Shown piece after piece: positions 36,001-43,658 of a stretch of DNA of 64,000 bases. The notes under the pieces are model-generated. The model did not search any database and was not told the DNA's origin. It was given only the letters and a program-made list of their open reading frames with translations. Source of the DNA: Crateriforma spongiae (GTDB lineage: Bacteria; Planctomycetota; Planctomycetia; Pirellulales; Pirellulaceae). The number at the start of each line of letters is the position of its first letter. Position 1 is the first letter of the stretch. The DNA is taken from positions 1 to 64,000 of the forward strand of contig NZ_JAAXMS010000006.1 of the NCBI RefSeq assembly GCF_012290005.1, given 5' to 3'. A program made the position numbers and the translations under genes.

Positions 36001-37810
36001 GCAATTCCAAGCCAAGGACGTGTGCCGAATGCTCGTCGAATCCGACCCACTTGAGCTTGGTGATATTGCGGCAGGCCTCTATCCCATTCGGGAAAAACTC
36101 ATTGATGAACTCAAGACGATGCGACAAGGAGGCGACACAACCGATACGCGGACAGCCACCTACTTGCTCGCTAGTTTCGCAGACGACAATCAAGAGGCAT
36201 TGATTGACTTGCTTGAATACGCATCCCTCAATCATCTGAGCGCTGTGGTTCCAGCAGTGCAGGGATCAAGCAAGGAAATCGCTGTGAAGATCCAAGACCG
36301 ATATGCAGAGGTGCTGAACAACTGGAATGAAATCAGTGTAAGTGAAGAAGTTGACGGCAACGGGGAGGATGCTGATAGAATCCCGGCGAGTCGTACGTCG
36401 GCCATCAGCAATCGGCGAGTCGAGTTGGCTAATCGGCTTGGGAATCTCGCCGCAATTTTACTCTCGATGGGAACGACCGATCATGTCGAAGAACAACTGC
36501 ATCGTTCGGAAGACCTCACACTTCGCAGCTATATCATCGAGTGCTATTCCCGAGCTGGACTGCCGGCCGGTCCAATCGTGCTGCGGTTGTCCAACCTCAA
36601 TCCAAAGCCTTCGCGAGGAAATGCTTTTGGAGAAGTAACCGACATCGCAGCAGCATACTTACAAATCCTGGGAAGCCTGCCGCCGTCAAGTCAGGTGCCA
36701 CCACAAGCACAGGATCTGGCGAGGGACTGTCTACTTCACCAGTTCGATCCAGAGCTTTCCGCTAGCGCCGAATATTTCTTGCGACGTGGCGGCTACAACG
36801 TCGACTACTCCCACCTGCCAGGATTCGATGCGGTGGACGACGACACGGACGCATACCGCACGGTCGAGAATCAAGTCATGGTTCGATTGCCGGGAGATAT
36901 CAGCGCGACAGTTGGATCTTCCCTAGCTGACGTCAATCGCTTGCCTAACGAGGAAATGCACGACATCGACGTGCCTGCAAAACTGTTTGTGAGCCAGCAC
37001 GAATTGACCGCCGAGCAACTACTTCGGTTTCGCGAAGACTTGGGAATCCGCTCTGCACAATTCGCACCTGGTCAGCGAGGTAATTCGCCGGAGATCGAAC
37101 AGACCGTTCGACTCGGGTTCTATGAGGCCGCTGCCTATTGCAATTGGCTAAGTGAGCGAGAAGGAATTGAAGAATCAGAGTGGTGCTTCGAGCCCAATGA
37201 CGAGGGAAGAATCGACGGCGGCATGCGCATTGTTCAAGACCATCTCAGCCGCAGCGGCTATCAAATTCCAACACCCGATCTTTGGGAATACGCTTGCCGG
37301 GCAGGCACACGAACACCGCGGCCTTATGGATTTGGCATGGAACTTAGCAGCGGTTCGATTCGTTGGATGGGGACGCGATCGGTCAACCGAGAGGCTACAG
37401 CCACGCGACTGCCGAACGCTTTTGGACTCTTCGATATGCTGGGGAATCATGCCGAATGGTCCATTGGACTGGTGACGGATCAACAAGGCGGTTTTCCCTT
37501 TGATGCTGGCCCCGCTGGCCCACCACCAGGCTTCCGAGGACCTCCACCCGGTGGGCGATTTCAAAATACCGAAGGTCGCCCGGGTCCAGGACGAGGAGGC
37601 CGGCCAGGGATTCAAAGAGGAGGCGGGCCAATCCTAGAAACCGCAGCGGGCAAGACGATTCGCGACAACAGCCTGTTTGCCGTTCTCGGGGGGGCGTTTG
37701 ATTCTCCCGCTCATAAGGTCCGCTCTTCGGACCGGTCCATCATCAGCCCGCCCATTACCAACAAACCCATCACCTTGCGCCTGATGCGAATCATTCGGCC
37801 TTCGCAATAG
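33038..37810 (+). CDS. Multidomain Ser/Thr protein kinase with STAND-type NTPase and FGE-like domain
   Basis: This 1,590-residue protein has a kinase domain at about 130-385: GRGTFG loop, Lys159, HRDLKPSN with catalytic Asp248, and DFG at 266. From about 402 a novel STAND-like NTPase begins with GLRPFTSADADDFW, and the Walker A GPSGSGKSS is near 456. A helix at about 830-850 (VMAVLALLAAMFWW) crosses the membrane. Residues about 1310-1590 resemble a formylglycine-generating-enzyme/SUMF1 fold (YEAAAYCNWLSEREG, PTPDLWEYACRAG, NAFGLFDMLGNHAEW). A Gly/Pro/Arg insert lies at about 1488-1530, and the usual GFR ending is degenerate (LRLMRI), so this part is probably a sensor. Coupled to the ECF sigma gene upstream. 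Confidence 0.92.
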   Translation: MTNIADEYEKHFKAGLRDLGEFLRQRSLSVDEVREVVLADQYLRHQHSESIPVQQYIRDLEVVANDHSLQIELWCEAFGYVEEDQSLTPSTRAAFLDEVPAEIRGQVSQAVGTSASPAIESDQRPELDRYRIDDEIGRGTFGIVYRAWDLQLQRSVAVKVIHGLATDETLFAEARIVAKLDDPGIVSVFDCGIDPLGRTFIVTSLLDGQSLSDWSMSIDKDQPRIVRLFAGLCDSLGKAHASGIVHRDLKPSNIIVREGDRPVILDFGLALAEWNAGRSGELVGTPAYMSPEQARGEGHRVDARSDVFSLGVLLIEALTKQRPWRSQTSRELLEEVSTGRLISIGRIAPEMPVELQRICNKATAAAMSDRYDSAASLAEDLHWYESRPQPAQIATPMRTPNRGLRPFTSADADDFWALLPGQRDARGMPDNVRWWLDRLQPTEPAATARPVLVLYGPSGSGKSSLLHAGVLPHISPQIDVTCVDMTEQKDLSGLANELHHRCGLRGSEAGSFSELCRQLREQGRTKQVVVLDQFEQVFSWNESEPFGDELVQGLRQADGAQLQFVLVVRDEFWSATSRLMHSIDQPLRDQRNAIGAEVFGSSHAGAVLQIWSQHSLSEQFVEDALDLVAEDGQVVAVRLALLAALLGQDEWTRTRLDQLRERGSLGQVFLEESIDRSTQYKHMTEPAIACLRRLVPQNGKLRGSPVTRSDLCKTSGLNASDPLFGDLMDRLDQQLHLITPTSSSDAEASYQLTHDFWVTEIRNWLRRHDRSTIKGRAAIDLLERSERWHADPSKSNLAGPIDCLRFGFLTRPENDEQRRFVRASAVRQLKVDTAVMAVLALLAAMFWWTIKSVEAGAIAERVATSSTDQLDASITDARQRLRWTKPPLTNQLQRSEAKGDLQAKDRVALALLKSEPEHAMYLSHRVLEVTAPLRNIMLSHLRSDLSDADRDAVIASLVSVLSGPDNTRRTRLRAAAALAPLAPEHPDWQFQAKDVCRMLVESDPLELGDIAAGLYPIREKLIDELKTMRQGGDTTDTRTATYLLASFADDNQEALIDLLEYASLNHLSAVVPAVQGSSKEIAVKIQDRYAEVLNNWNEISVSEEVDGNGEDADRIPASRTSAISNRRVELANRLGNLAAILLSMGTTDHVEEQLHRSEDLTLRSYIIECYSRAGLPAGPIVLRLSNLNPKPSRGNAFGEVTDIAAAYLQILGSLPPSSQVPPQAQDLARDCLLHQFDPELSASAEYFLRRGGYNVDYSHLPGFDAVDDDTDAYRTVENQVMVRLPGDISATVGSSLADVNRLPNEEMHDIDVPAKLFVSQHELTAEQLLRFREDLGIRSAQFAPGQRGNSPEIEQTVRLGFYEAAAYCNWLSEREGIEESEWCFEPNDEGRIDGGMRIVQDHLSRSGYQIPTPDLWEYACRAGTRTPRPYGFGMELSSGSIRWMGTRSVNREATATRLPNAFGLFDMLGNHAEWSIGLVTDQQGGFPFDAGPAGPPPGFRGPPPGGRFQNTEGRPGPGRGGRPGIQRGGGPILETAAGKTIRDNSLFAVLGGAFDSPAHKVRSSDRSIISPPITNKPITLRLMRIIRPSQ

Positions 37811-37816
37811 GAAGTT

Positions 37817-37905
37817 GACGCAGAGTCGCGAGAGACGGTGAGACGCAGAGAAGACAATGCGCATCAATTCTTCTTTGCGGACCTGCGACTCCCCGCCTCT
37901 GCGCT
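37817..37905. repeat. Hairpin repeat copy C
   Basis: A third, more diverged copy of the hairpin flanking the GxxExxY gene, same orientation, 7 nt after the kinase stop. Its left arm is GACGCAGAGTCGCGAGAG and its right arm ends ACTCCCCGCCTCTGCGCT. No GxxExxY gene is near it. It could act as a transcript end structure for the kinase operon. Confidence 0.8.
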
Positions 37906-38021
37906 GAAGTTTTTTCGCCGAGGCGCAAGAATCTCTGTCCATTTCAGGGTTCTTAAGCAATTCACCAATGGCGACGTTCTAGCCGCCGTGAACTGCTCGA
38001 ACCAAATATAAGGACAGAACC

Positions 38022-39518
38022 ATGATCAATCTCCGAATGCCTGCTTTCGCCCTGCTCATCGCATTTGCTGCTCAAACGAGCGCAATCGCCGATGACGCTT
38101 CGATCAAAATCACCGATCCGAAGCTTCACTCCATCAACTACGCCTTAGATTCTCTCGAACACTGGATCACCAAGGCCGCTGACGGCGACCAGCAGCGTGC
38201 CTCGGCACTTATGCGTGATCATCAAAAGATCGTTGTGCGATTCGCTCGCCTACCTGGTGCTGAAACTGTCCAGTATCGATACGTGCAGAAACGCATCAAA
38301 ACCCTCGAACAACAAATCCAGGACAAAGCGACTCAAGGCTCTACAGCGGACGATGCAAAAAGCCAATCACCCGCAACCGAAATCCAGAACACCAAACCTC
38401 ATCCGTCGCTAGCGGGCATCGAAAGTCAACTCAACGGTCTGCTCGCCGACATCCAGCGCTATCAGGATAACGACAAGCAGCGGTCGCGGATGCGAAGCGA
38501 TCTTGAAACGCTGACTGCTCGGTACGGACGGATTCCAAAGTCTGACCATCCCGTTTACGTGAGCGTAGGCAAAGAACTGGACCAAGCAAAGCGTGCGCTC
38601 CAGCCTGCGTCGGGTCCGCTGCAAATGTCCAATTCAGAAGCCGCCGACTTTGTGGAGAAAATCCGCGTTCGCTACTCCGAGCAAATCGAACTGCCACGTG
38701 CTCGCGACATCATGCACTCTCGTGAACTCACTGCTGAGGACGTCGATGCGATCATTTCAAAGATCAACACCTTCAAGACTTCCGCAGCTCAGGATCAACC
38801 AACGTTGCATCACATCGTCGAGGCTACCGGCCAAGGCCGTTACTGGCTGGAGTGGATCGAGACTAAAGCCATAGAGAACTTGGAGCGTGATTTGACTGCC
38901 ATGGAACAAATGATCGAGCGCGAAGTCAGGTTCGGGCTTTCCAATGCAAAGAATCGCAGCGAGCTCGATGTTGAGAAGAACAACTATGCCTTCAATAACG
39001 AAGCCATGAAAAAACAGAACGAAGAATTGTTTGACCGTACGCTACGAACGCTCATACAAGCTGAGCGGCTCAATTCTTCCCTGAACCGCCAGCGCGATTG
39101 GTCAGTACAACGCCGTCAACTGGAACAGTACGTTACCACCTATCGAGCCAAAGTCGATGCAGCCAGTTCCGTACGAGATCTTCCTAAAGAAGTGGGCAAC
39201 GAAGCTCTCCACAAAATCGCCCTCGAGGTCTTCAAGGACAAAAAGTATGGAGTCGGGAAAGTCATCAAGCGGATCGTCAACAGCAAGCCCGTCCCCCGAG
39301 ACCGCGTCGAACACAAGGAATTTGCCGGAAGAATTGAAACGATCGTTCGCCAATGGGAAGAGTATCAAGTCACTACCGTGGAAGAAGAAGACGGCAAGTA
39401 CTTCGTCTACATCAACAACCTCGCCAAATTCACGCGAGCCCCCAACCCCACTCCCATCGACCGCTGGATCCTAAAGCAGCGTTTCAAGAGCGGTGAAATC
39501 TCGAAAGACAGACTTTAG
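38022..39518 (+). CDS. Secreted coiled-coil protein, function unknown
   Basis: The 498-residue protein has a signal peptide (FALLIAFAAQTSAIADD) and AAGGACAG 6 nt upstream of the ATG. The mature part is mostly charged helix: heptad-like segments at about 60-115 (KRIKTLEQQIQDKA), 125-200 and 285-370. A more compact C-terminal region (PKEVGNEALHKIALEVF, then RIETIVRQWEEYQVTTVEEE) follows. I recognise no domain. It lies downstream of the sigma/kinase operon on the same strand and may be a secreted target or partner of that system, which is inference. Confidence 0.75.
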   Translation: MINLRMPAFALLIAFAAQTSAIADDASIKITDPKLHSINYALDSLEHWITKAADGDQQRASALMRDHQKIVVRFARLPGAETVQYRYVQKRIKTLEQQIQDKATQGSTADDAKSQSPATEIQNTKPHPSLAGIESQLNGLLADIQRYQDNDKQRSRMRSDLETLTARYGRIPKSDHPVYVSVGKELDQAKRALQPASGPLQMSNSEAADFVEKIRVRYSEQIELPRARDIMHSRELTAEDVDAIISKINTFKTSAAQDQPTLHHIVEATGQGRYWLEWIETKAIENLERDLTAMEQMIEREVRFGLSNAKNRSELDVEKNNYAFNNEAMKKQNEELFDRTLRTLIQAERLNSSLNRQRDWSVQRRQLEQYVTTYRAKVDAASSVRDLPKEVGNEALHKIALEVFKDKKYGVGKVIKRIVNSKPVPRDRVEHKEFAGRIETIVRQWEEYQVTTVEEEDGKYFVYINNLAKFTRAPNPTPIDRWILKQRFKSGEISKDRL

Positions 39519-39607
39519 TCGAAGCAACTCCCGACCACTGCCCATTGCAATGCGGGAGCAACGCACTCCCGTTGTGTCGCTCCAGCACAATCGCCACGAG
39601 TTGTATG

Positions 39608-39642
39608 TCTTCACGACATAGTTGAGGTTATCGGACCTTCAA
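39608..39642. repeat. Cassette-end repeat (att-like), orphan copy
   Basis: TCTTCACGACATAG, then six variable bases, then TTATCGGACCTTCAA. The same pattern occurs at 58743-58777 and 63595-63629, which bracket the recombinase cassette. Here it sits just beyond the end of the orphan HTH gene, as the left repeat does in the cassette. Confidence 0.6.
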
Positions 39643-39643
39643 G

Positions 39644-40099
39644 CTAACCGCGATCGTTGCGACCGATAGAACCGGTCAGCTTCTTGAAGCGGCGACGTTG
39701 CTTGTCCCAGTTGGGTTCGGCGGCGATGGAGCGGACTTGACGCTCGGTGATTGGTGCTCGACCACTGAAGTACGGCTTCACGAAAAGCAACTCTTCTTGA
39801 AGATCCGGGGCGAGCAGACACAGGTTCATGATCTGACTCAGACGTGCTCGTGTGACTTGCCCTGCTCGCGCTAGATCGGCCTGCGATCGAAGGCGGCCAG
39901 AAGCCAACGCCTGATCGAAGTGAATGGCGAGTGCCATCAGCCGAACTATCCGCGGTAGTCGGCCGGGTATGACCGCCTCTGGGGCCGCACCGCCGCGAAG
40001 CTCTTTGGCTCCGCGATCTCTACGGGCAACGTGAAACGTGCGGCGTATCGTCGGCGAGTGCGGCGGTGTTTCGTCTAGTTGATCGTCTGAGTCGTTCAT
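39644..40099 (-). CDS. HTH DNA-binding protein, orphan paralogue of the cassette HTH
   Basis: The ATG at 40099 gives 151 residues; the longer open frame would read back into IS sequence. RSQADLARAGQVTRARLSQIMNL is a helix-turn-helix. The tail AAEPNWDKQRRRFKKLTGS is nearly identical to the protein at 58779-59234, with about 80% identity overall by eye. In the cassette that gene follows the serine recombinase. Here only the last few recombinase bases survive (GACATTGAAATGAACG against GACGTTGAATTGAGCG), and then the IS begins at 40106. It is therefore the relic of a second cassette. Whether it is still expressed is unknown. Confidence 0.8.
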   Translation of the reverse strand: MNDSDDQLDETPPHSPTIRRTFHVARRDRGAKELRGGAAPEAVIPGRLPRIVRLMALAIHFDQALASGRLRSQADLARAGQVTRARLSQIMNLCLLAPDLQEELLFVKPYFSGRAPITERQVRSIAAEPNWDKQRRRFKKLTGSIGRNDRG

Positions 40100-40105
40100 T
40101 TCAAT

Positions 40106-41600
40106 GTCCTCCCTGTACAAAACCAATCCGGAGAGAGTCAGCGGATTTTGCAGGGCTTTTCGGCCCGGAATGGCTGTTGCGATGCGATTCGCGTCTCGTT
40201 TGATCGGGATCGAGACAAAGCAATTGCGAAAGCTGCTGGTGGTTTTGCTGTTAACCGAAGCTGCTTTTTCTCGCATGTCTGCGAGTGGTTAACAGGGAGA
40301 GAGAATGTTGCCCAAAGCGACTCCATCGCTGGCAATCTGTTCCGGTTCTTCTGAGCGGCGCGGCCGAAAACTGAACGGCAAACTACTCACTACCCACGCG
40401 ACCATTGCGGATGGCGAATCGGACCGTACGCTCGTCGTTTCAGCGGGGTAAAAAAATGATGCCACCCCGATTATTCCAGAATTGCAAGGGAATCGGCAGC
40501 ACGAATGGCCGCGATCGTTCACCCACTTTTGACACTGCTTGCGTCGCTCACGCGGCAGGAACTAGCCCAGCAAGTGACTTATCTAAAAGCGGAGAATGCA
40601 ATTCTTCGGAGTAAGTTACCCGATCGGATCACGTTAAACAATCAGGAACGCCGCCGATTGGTTCGCCACGGCAAAAAGCTTGGCCCGCGAATCAAAGAAC
40701 TGATCTCGATCGTGAGCTACTCGACGTTTCGCCGCTGGGTCCGGTCTATGGAAGATGGGCCATCTAAACGACCAAGGTCCAAGGCCGAGAGCAAGGCGGG
40801 CCGGCCAAGGACCGACGAGAGCATCGCCGACACGATCATCCGGATCCGCAAAGAGACTGGTTGGGGCTACACCAAGATCATCCAGGCCATGCGGCGACTT
40901 GGACATCGTATCTCACGGCAAACCGTCAAGAACATCCTGATCGAGGCCGGCCTTGGTCCGGATCCGAGTGACCATCCCGACACGTGGTCGGACTTTCTCA
41001 AGCGCCATGCGGCGACGATGTGGCAGTGTGACTTTGCGTCGAAAAGAAAGTGGACGGTCAAAGGGATGGTCGATCTTTACTTTCTAGTCTTCATCCATGT
41101 GGAGACGCGGCGCATTTGGATATCGCCATGCACGGCGAATCCGACTGGCCAGTGGACGACGCAGCAGGCTCGCAACTTTCAGATGCATCTACAAGACGAG
41201 CACCTGCGATGCGAGATTCTGCAGCGTGACCAGGATTCAAAATACGTCGACGCGTTCGACGAGGTATTTCGTTCGACCGGCTGCAAGATCAAGAAGACGT
41301 GCGCGCGATCGCCAAACCTGCAGGCATTCGTTGAACGCGTGATTCAGACGCTGAAGCACGAAGTGCTCAACGCTTTCTGCATCGTCAGCGAGAAGCACTT
41401 GGACCACATTCTCAGCGTGTCGCGAGACTGGTACAACCATCGCCGCGGACATTCGGGGCGAGATCACCTTTCACCGGTCCGTGACGAAGGAGAGCCTCCG
41501 GTACTTGAGCTGGCTAAACACAAAGTCTTCTGCCACACCGAACTTGGCGGACACTTGAAGTCGTACCGCGCCGTGGCGTAACCAATCCGAGCCGAACTGT
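40106..41600 (+). mobile_element. Insertion sequence with intact DDE transposase
   Basis: The left limit is defined by the point where similarity to the copy at 23712 begins (GTCCTCCCTGTACAAAACC). About 400 nt of non-coding leader precedes the transposase, including TCTGCGAGTGGTTAACAGG. I could not find terminal inverted repeats, so the right limit is approximate. It was inserted just upstream of the orphan HTH gene and removed its recombinase partner. Confidence 0.65.
40505..41581 (+). CDS. IS transposase, integrase-core (rve) DDE type
   Basis: The 358-residue protein starts with a helical region (TRQELAQQVTYLKAENAILR) and then an HTH-like part (TGWGYTKIIQAMRRLGHRIS, then RQTVKNILIEAGLG). 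The integrase core has WQCDFAS (Asp176), ILQRDQDSKY (Asp242) and FVERVIQTLKHEVL (Glu277), so the DDE triad is complete. The ending YNHRRGHSGRDHLSP matches IS3/IS481-like transposases that end with a rve_3 segment. A frame-shifted partner is not needed. This is the functional-looking relative of the truncated copy at 24 kb. Confidence 0.93.
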   Translation: MAAIVHPLLTLLASLTRQELAQQVTYLKAENAILRSKLPDRITLNNQERRRLVRHGKKLGPRIKELISIVSYSTFRRWVRSMEDGPSKRPRSKAESKAGRPRTDESIADTIIRIRKETGWGYTKIIQAMRRLGHRISRQTVKNILIEAGLGPDPSDHPDTWSDFLKRHAATMWQCDFASKRKWTVKGMVDLYFLVFIHVETRRIWISPCTANPTGQWTTQQARNFQMHLQDEHLRCEILQRDQDSKYVDAFDEVFRSTGCKIKKTCARSPNLQAFVERVIQTLKHEVLNAFCIVSEKHLDHILSVSRDWYNHRRGHSGRDHLSPVRDEGEPPVLELAKHKVFCHTELGGHLKSYRAVA

Positions 41601-41677
41601 AACAGTAGTTTATTCCGGCGACACCGTCTAACATCAGCGTAACCGGATCGACCAGAGTTGGGATTAAGATTGTCGCA

Positions 41678-42691
41678 TCAATCATTTAGGCTTGGAGGCG
41701 AAGGCAGCTCTAACTCCAGGTCTTCATTCCACTTCTGATACAATCTCCATATCTGCGTCTTTCCCTTGAATGGCTTTACCACGACGCGTGCGCGGTATCC
41801 GTATCGCTGACCCACTTGCGGATTCCGAATGACGTATTGCCAGTCCCAAGCCGGACTATGGGTGTCGGGATCACCGGCGTCGTCCTTGAAGAAGTTCCAC
41901 ATCGCGAATCGGATCGAATCGGTCTGATCGAACAGAACCATAAAGAGCAGCCTGTCATCGGTTGTCTTCAGGTCGCGATCGCCGTCTAGAAAGCCGTAGT
42001 AGAAAGGTGCGATGAACTTCTTCTCGGGATGTTCGATGACATTTAGCGTTTGTGCTCCTGGCTCGAAGGGCAGATCCGATACGCCTGCATGAGCCACCGT
42101 CCCGACCTCAAAGTCTTTCCCTTTTCCAACACCGAACCGCACCCAACCCGTGCGGTCTCCCTCTTTGCCCCAGAAGTGAATCCTTCAATCAACTGTGCGA
42201 TTCATGTACGACGCCCGCATCATGGCGACGAATCCCTGCGGAAAAAGGTCTCTGGTGGGCGTGCATTCGAAGGTGAGATCGATCTGACCTTCGTTTGACA
42301 GGTCGTAGATCATCTGAGCTCCTAATCCCCATTGGGAACCTGCGGCGGGCCAATGGATTCGGAATCGGCTTTCGTCCAGTTGCTTTACATGGCAAGGGTC
42401 GCGGCGTGGAGTGAACATAGAAATGTCATCTTGTTCTTTCGCACCATTGAAGATGTGTTCGAAGTTGAGCCCCACTGCATCGTCACGGAAGAGATTCGAT
42501 GTGGGGAAGGACTTCAGAAAAAGTGGATTCAACCCGCTGCCCTGGCGATCCTCGTTGGACAGGTTGTCATGGAGCACACCCTCAAAGCTGGAATTCTCCA
42601 CTGCGAGGGCATCTTAGCCGCTCGCCGGCGCGACCAGCAGCGTTCCAAGAAGGGCCACTGATAAAGAGCAGATGGAAAGTCGTCTGTTCAT
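41678..42691 (-). pseudogene. Secreted protein gene of unknown family with two in-frame stops
   Basis: Reading from the ATG at 42691 gives a signal peptide (MNRRLSICSLSVALLGTLLV, then APASG). A TAA follows at codon 26 (42616-42614). The frame continues DALAVENSSFEGVL to MNRTVD, meets a TGA at codon 169 (42187-42185), and resumes RIHFWGKEGDRTGWVRFG to the natural end at 41678. No frameshift is needed, and the restored product is 335 residues or so. A Gln (CAA) and an Arg (CGA) codon, each one C-to-T step away, would heal it. The mature part has FYYGFLDGDRDLKT and WDWQYVIRNPQVGQRYGYRA. I know no named domain for it. Confidence 0.75.
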
Positions 42692-42812
42692 TGCTGGTTG
42701 GTGAAGAGCATTGGTGAGGAGGGAATCCGATTCCCCGCAGAGATTGGAGCAACCGAAAGATTTGAAGCATCAAACAGCTTCGGCTTGTCGGCAAAACGTC
42801 TGGATAGCCGGC

Positions 42813-43658
42813 CTACGTCCCAGCAAACTTCGCAGTCAACCATTTCTGAAATCCCGGAGTCGTTTGTTCCGATGTTTGCAACGTAACCTGCGGCGAGTCT
42901 GTCGAAAGTTCGAATTGCAATCGCTCGCCGTCCTCGGGGATGAGGACCTGCTCTGCGACACTAGCGTCGTTAACCATTTGCCTGAGTTTGCTTCGACTCA
43001 TCAGGCAATGATCGATGGCCTCTAGATGGTTGAACACGACCTTTGCCGGAGCCAGTTTCGCAAGCTCGATGAGTTCGGCTTCGCTGAACATCAAATCTTT
43101 ACCGATGCCAAAATTTGCCGTTCCGGCCGGAGCGACGATCACTTGTGGCCTGAGTCTCTCGATGGCGGACTTGACCGTGTTCGTCAACACCGTGTCACCG
43201 GTGATGTAAACGGTCGGTTCATCCGGGTGAGCCAGGTAGTAGCCGGCAACCGGTCCCATCAGCCATCCGATCATCCCATGTCCATGTGTGGCGGGAATGA
43301 CTTCAACCGATAGGTCGCCCGAGTCTTGGGTGATGATTCTGGCGTCCAAACCCTTGCGTCGGAGGTTGGGGGCATCAATGCTGCTGCACCACAACTTCAA
43401 TCCGCGAGATTTGATCCACTCGACTCCCGGTTTATCCAAATGGTCGGGATGTTCGTGTGTGATGAGTACTTCGGTCGCCGTTTTAAACAACTCATCGGCG
43501 TTGTTTGGCAAGGCCGTAAATGGATTCTTGCGGCGTTCGCCGCGAAACAGTCTGAAGCCTGCCAGCGACGAAGGCGGCGATAACATTGGATCGACAAGGA
43601 TTCGATGTTCGCCAATCTCCAGCAGGATAGTCGCGTTTCTAATCTGCGTAATATTCAT
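42813..43658 (-). CDS. Metallo-beta-lactamase-fold hydrolase (UlaG-like)
   Basis: The 281-residue protein begins MNITQIRNATILLEIGEHRILVDPML, a usual beta-lactamase-fold opening. The metal site THEHPDHLD (H-x-H-x-D-H) is at about residue 79. A His at about 138 (PATHGHGM), the Asp in VYITGDTV, and a late His in KVVFNHLEAIDH complete the ligands. Relatives hydrolyse lactones, phosphoesters or acyl groups, so the substrate is open. It overlaps the upstream sulfatase by 20 nt and ends the operon, so it may process a product of that sulfatase. Confidence 0.88.
   Translation of the reverse strand: MNITQIRNATILLEIGEHRILVDPMLSPPSSLAGFRLFRGERRKNPFTALPNNADELFKTATEVLITHEHPDHLDKPGVEWIKSRGLKLWCSSIDAPNLRRKGLDARIITQDSGDLSVEVIPATHGHGMIGWLMGPVAGYYLAHPDEPTVYITGDTVLTNTVKSAIERLRPQVIVAPAGTANFGIGKDLMFSEAELIELAKLAPAKVVFNHLEAIDHCLMSRSKLRQMVNDASVAEQVLIPEDGERLQFELSTDSPQVTLQTSEQTTPGFQKWLTAKFAGT

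Noticed and set aside
31419-37905. Possible CRISPR array from the repeated hairpins
   Set aside because: Only three copies, about 90 bp each, far apart and with a gene between two of them; no spacer pattern or cas genes.
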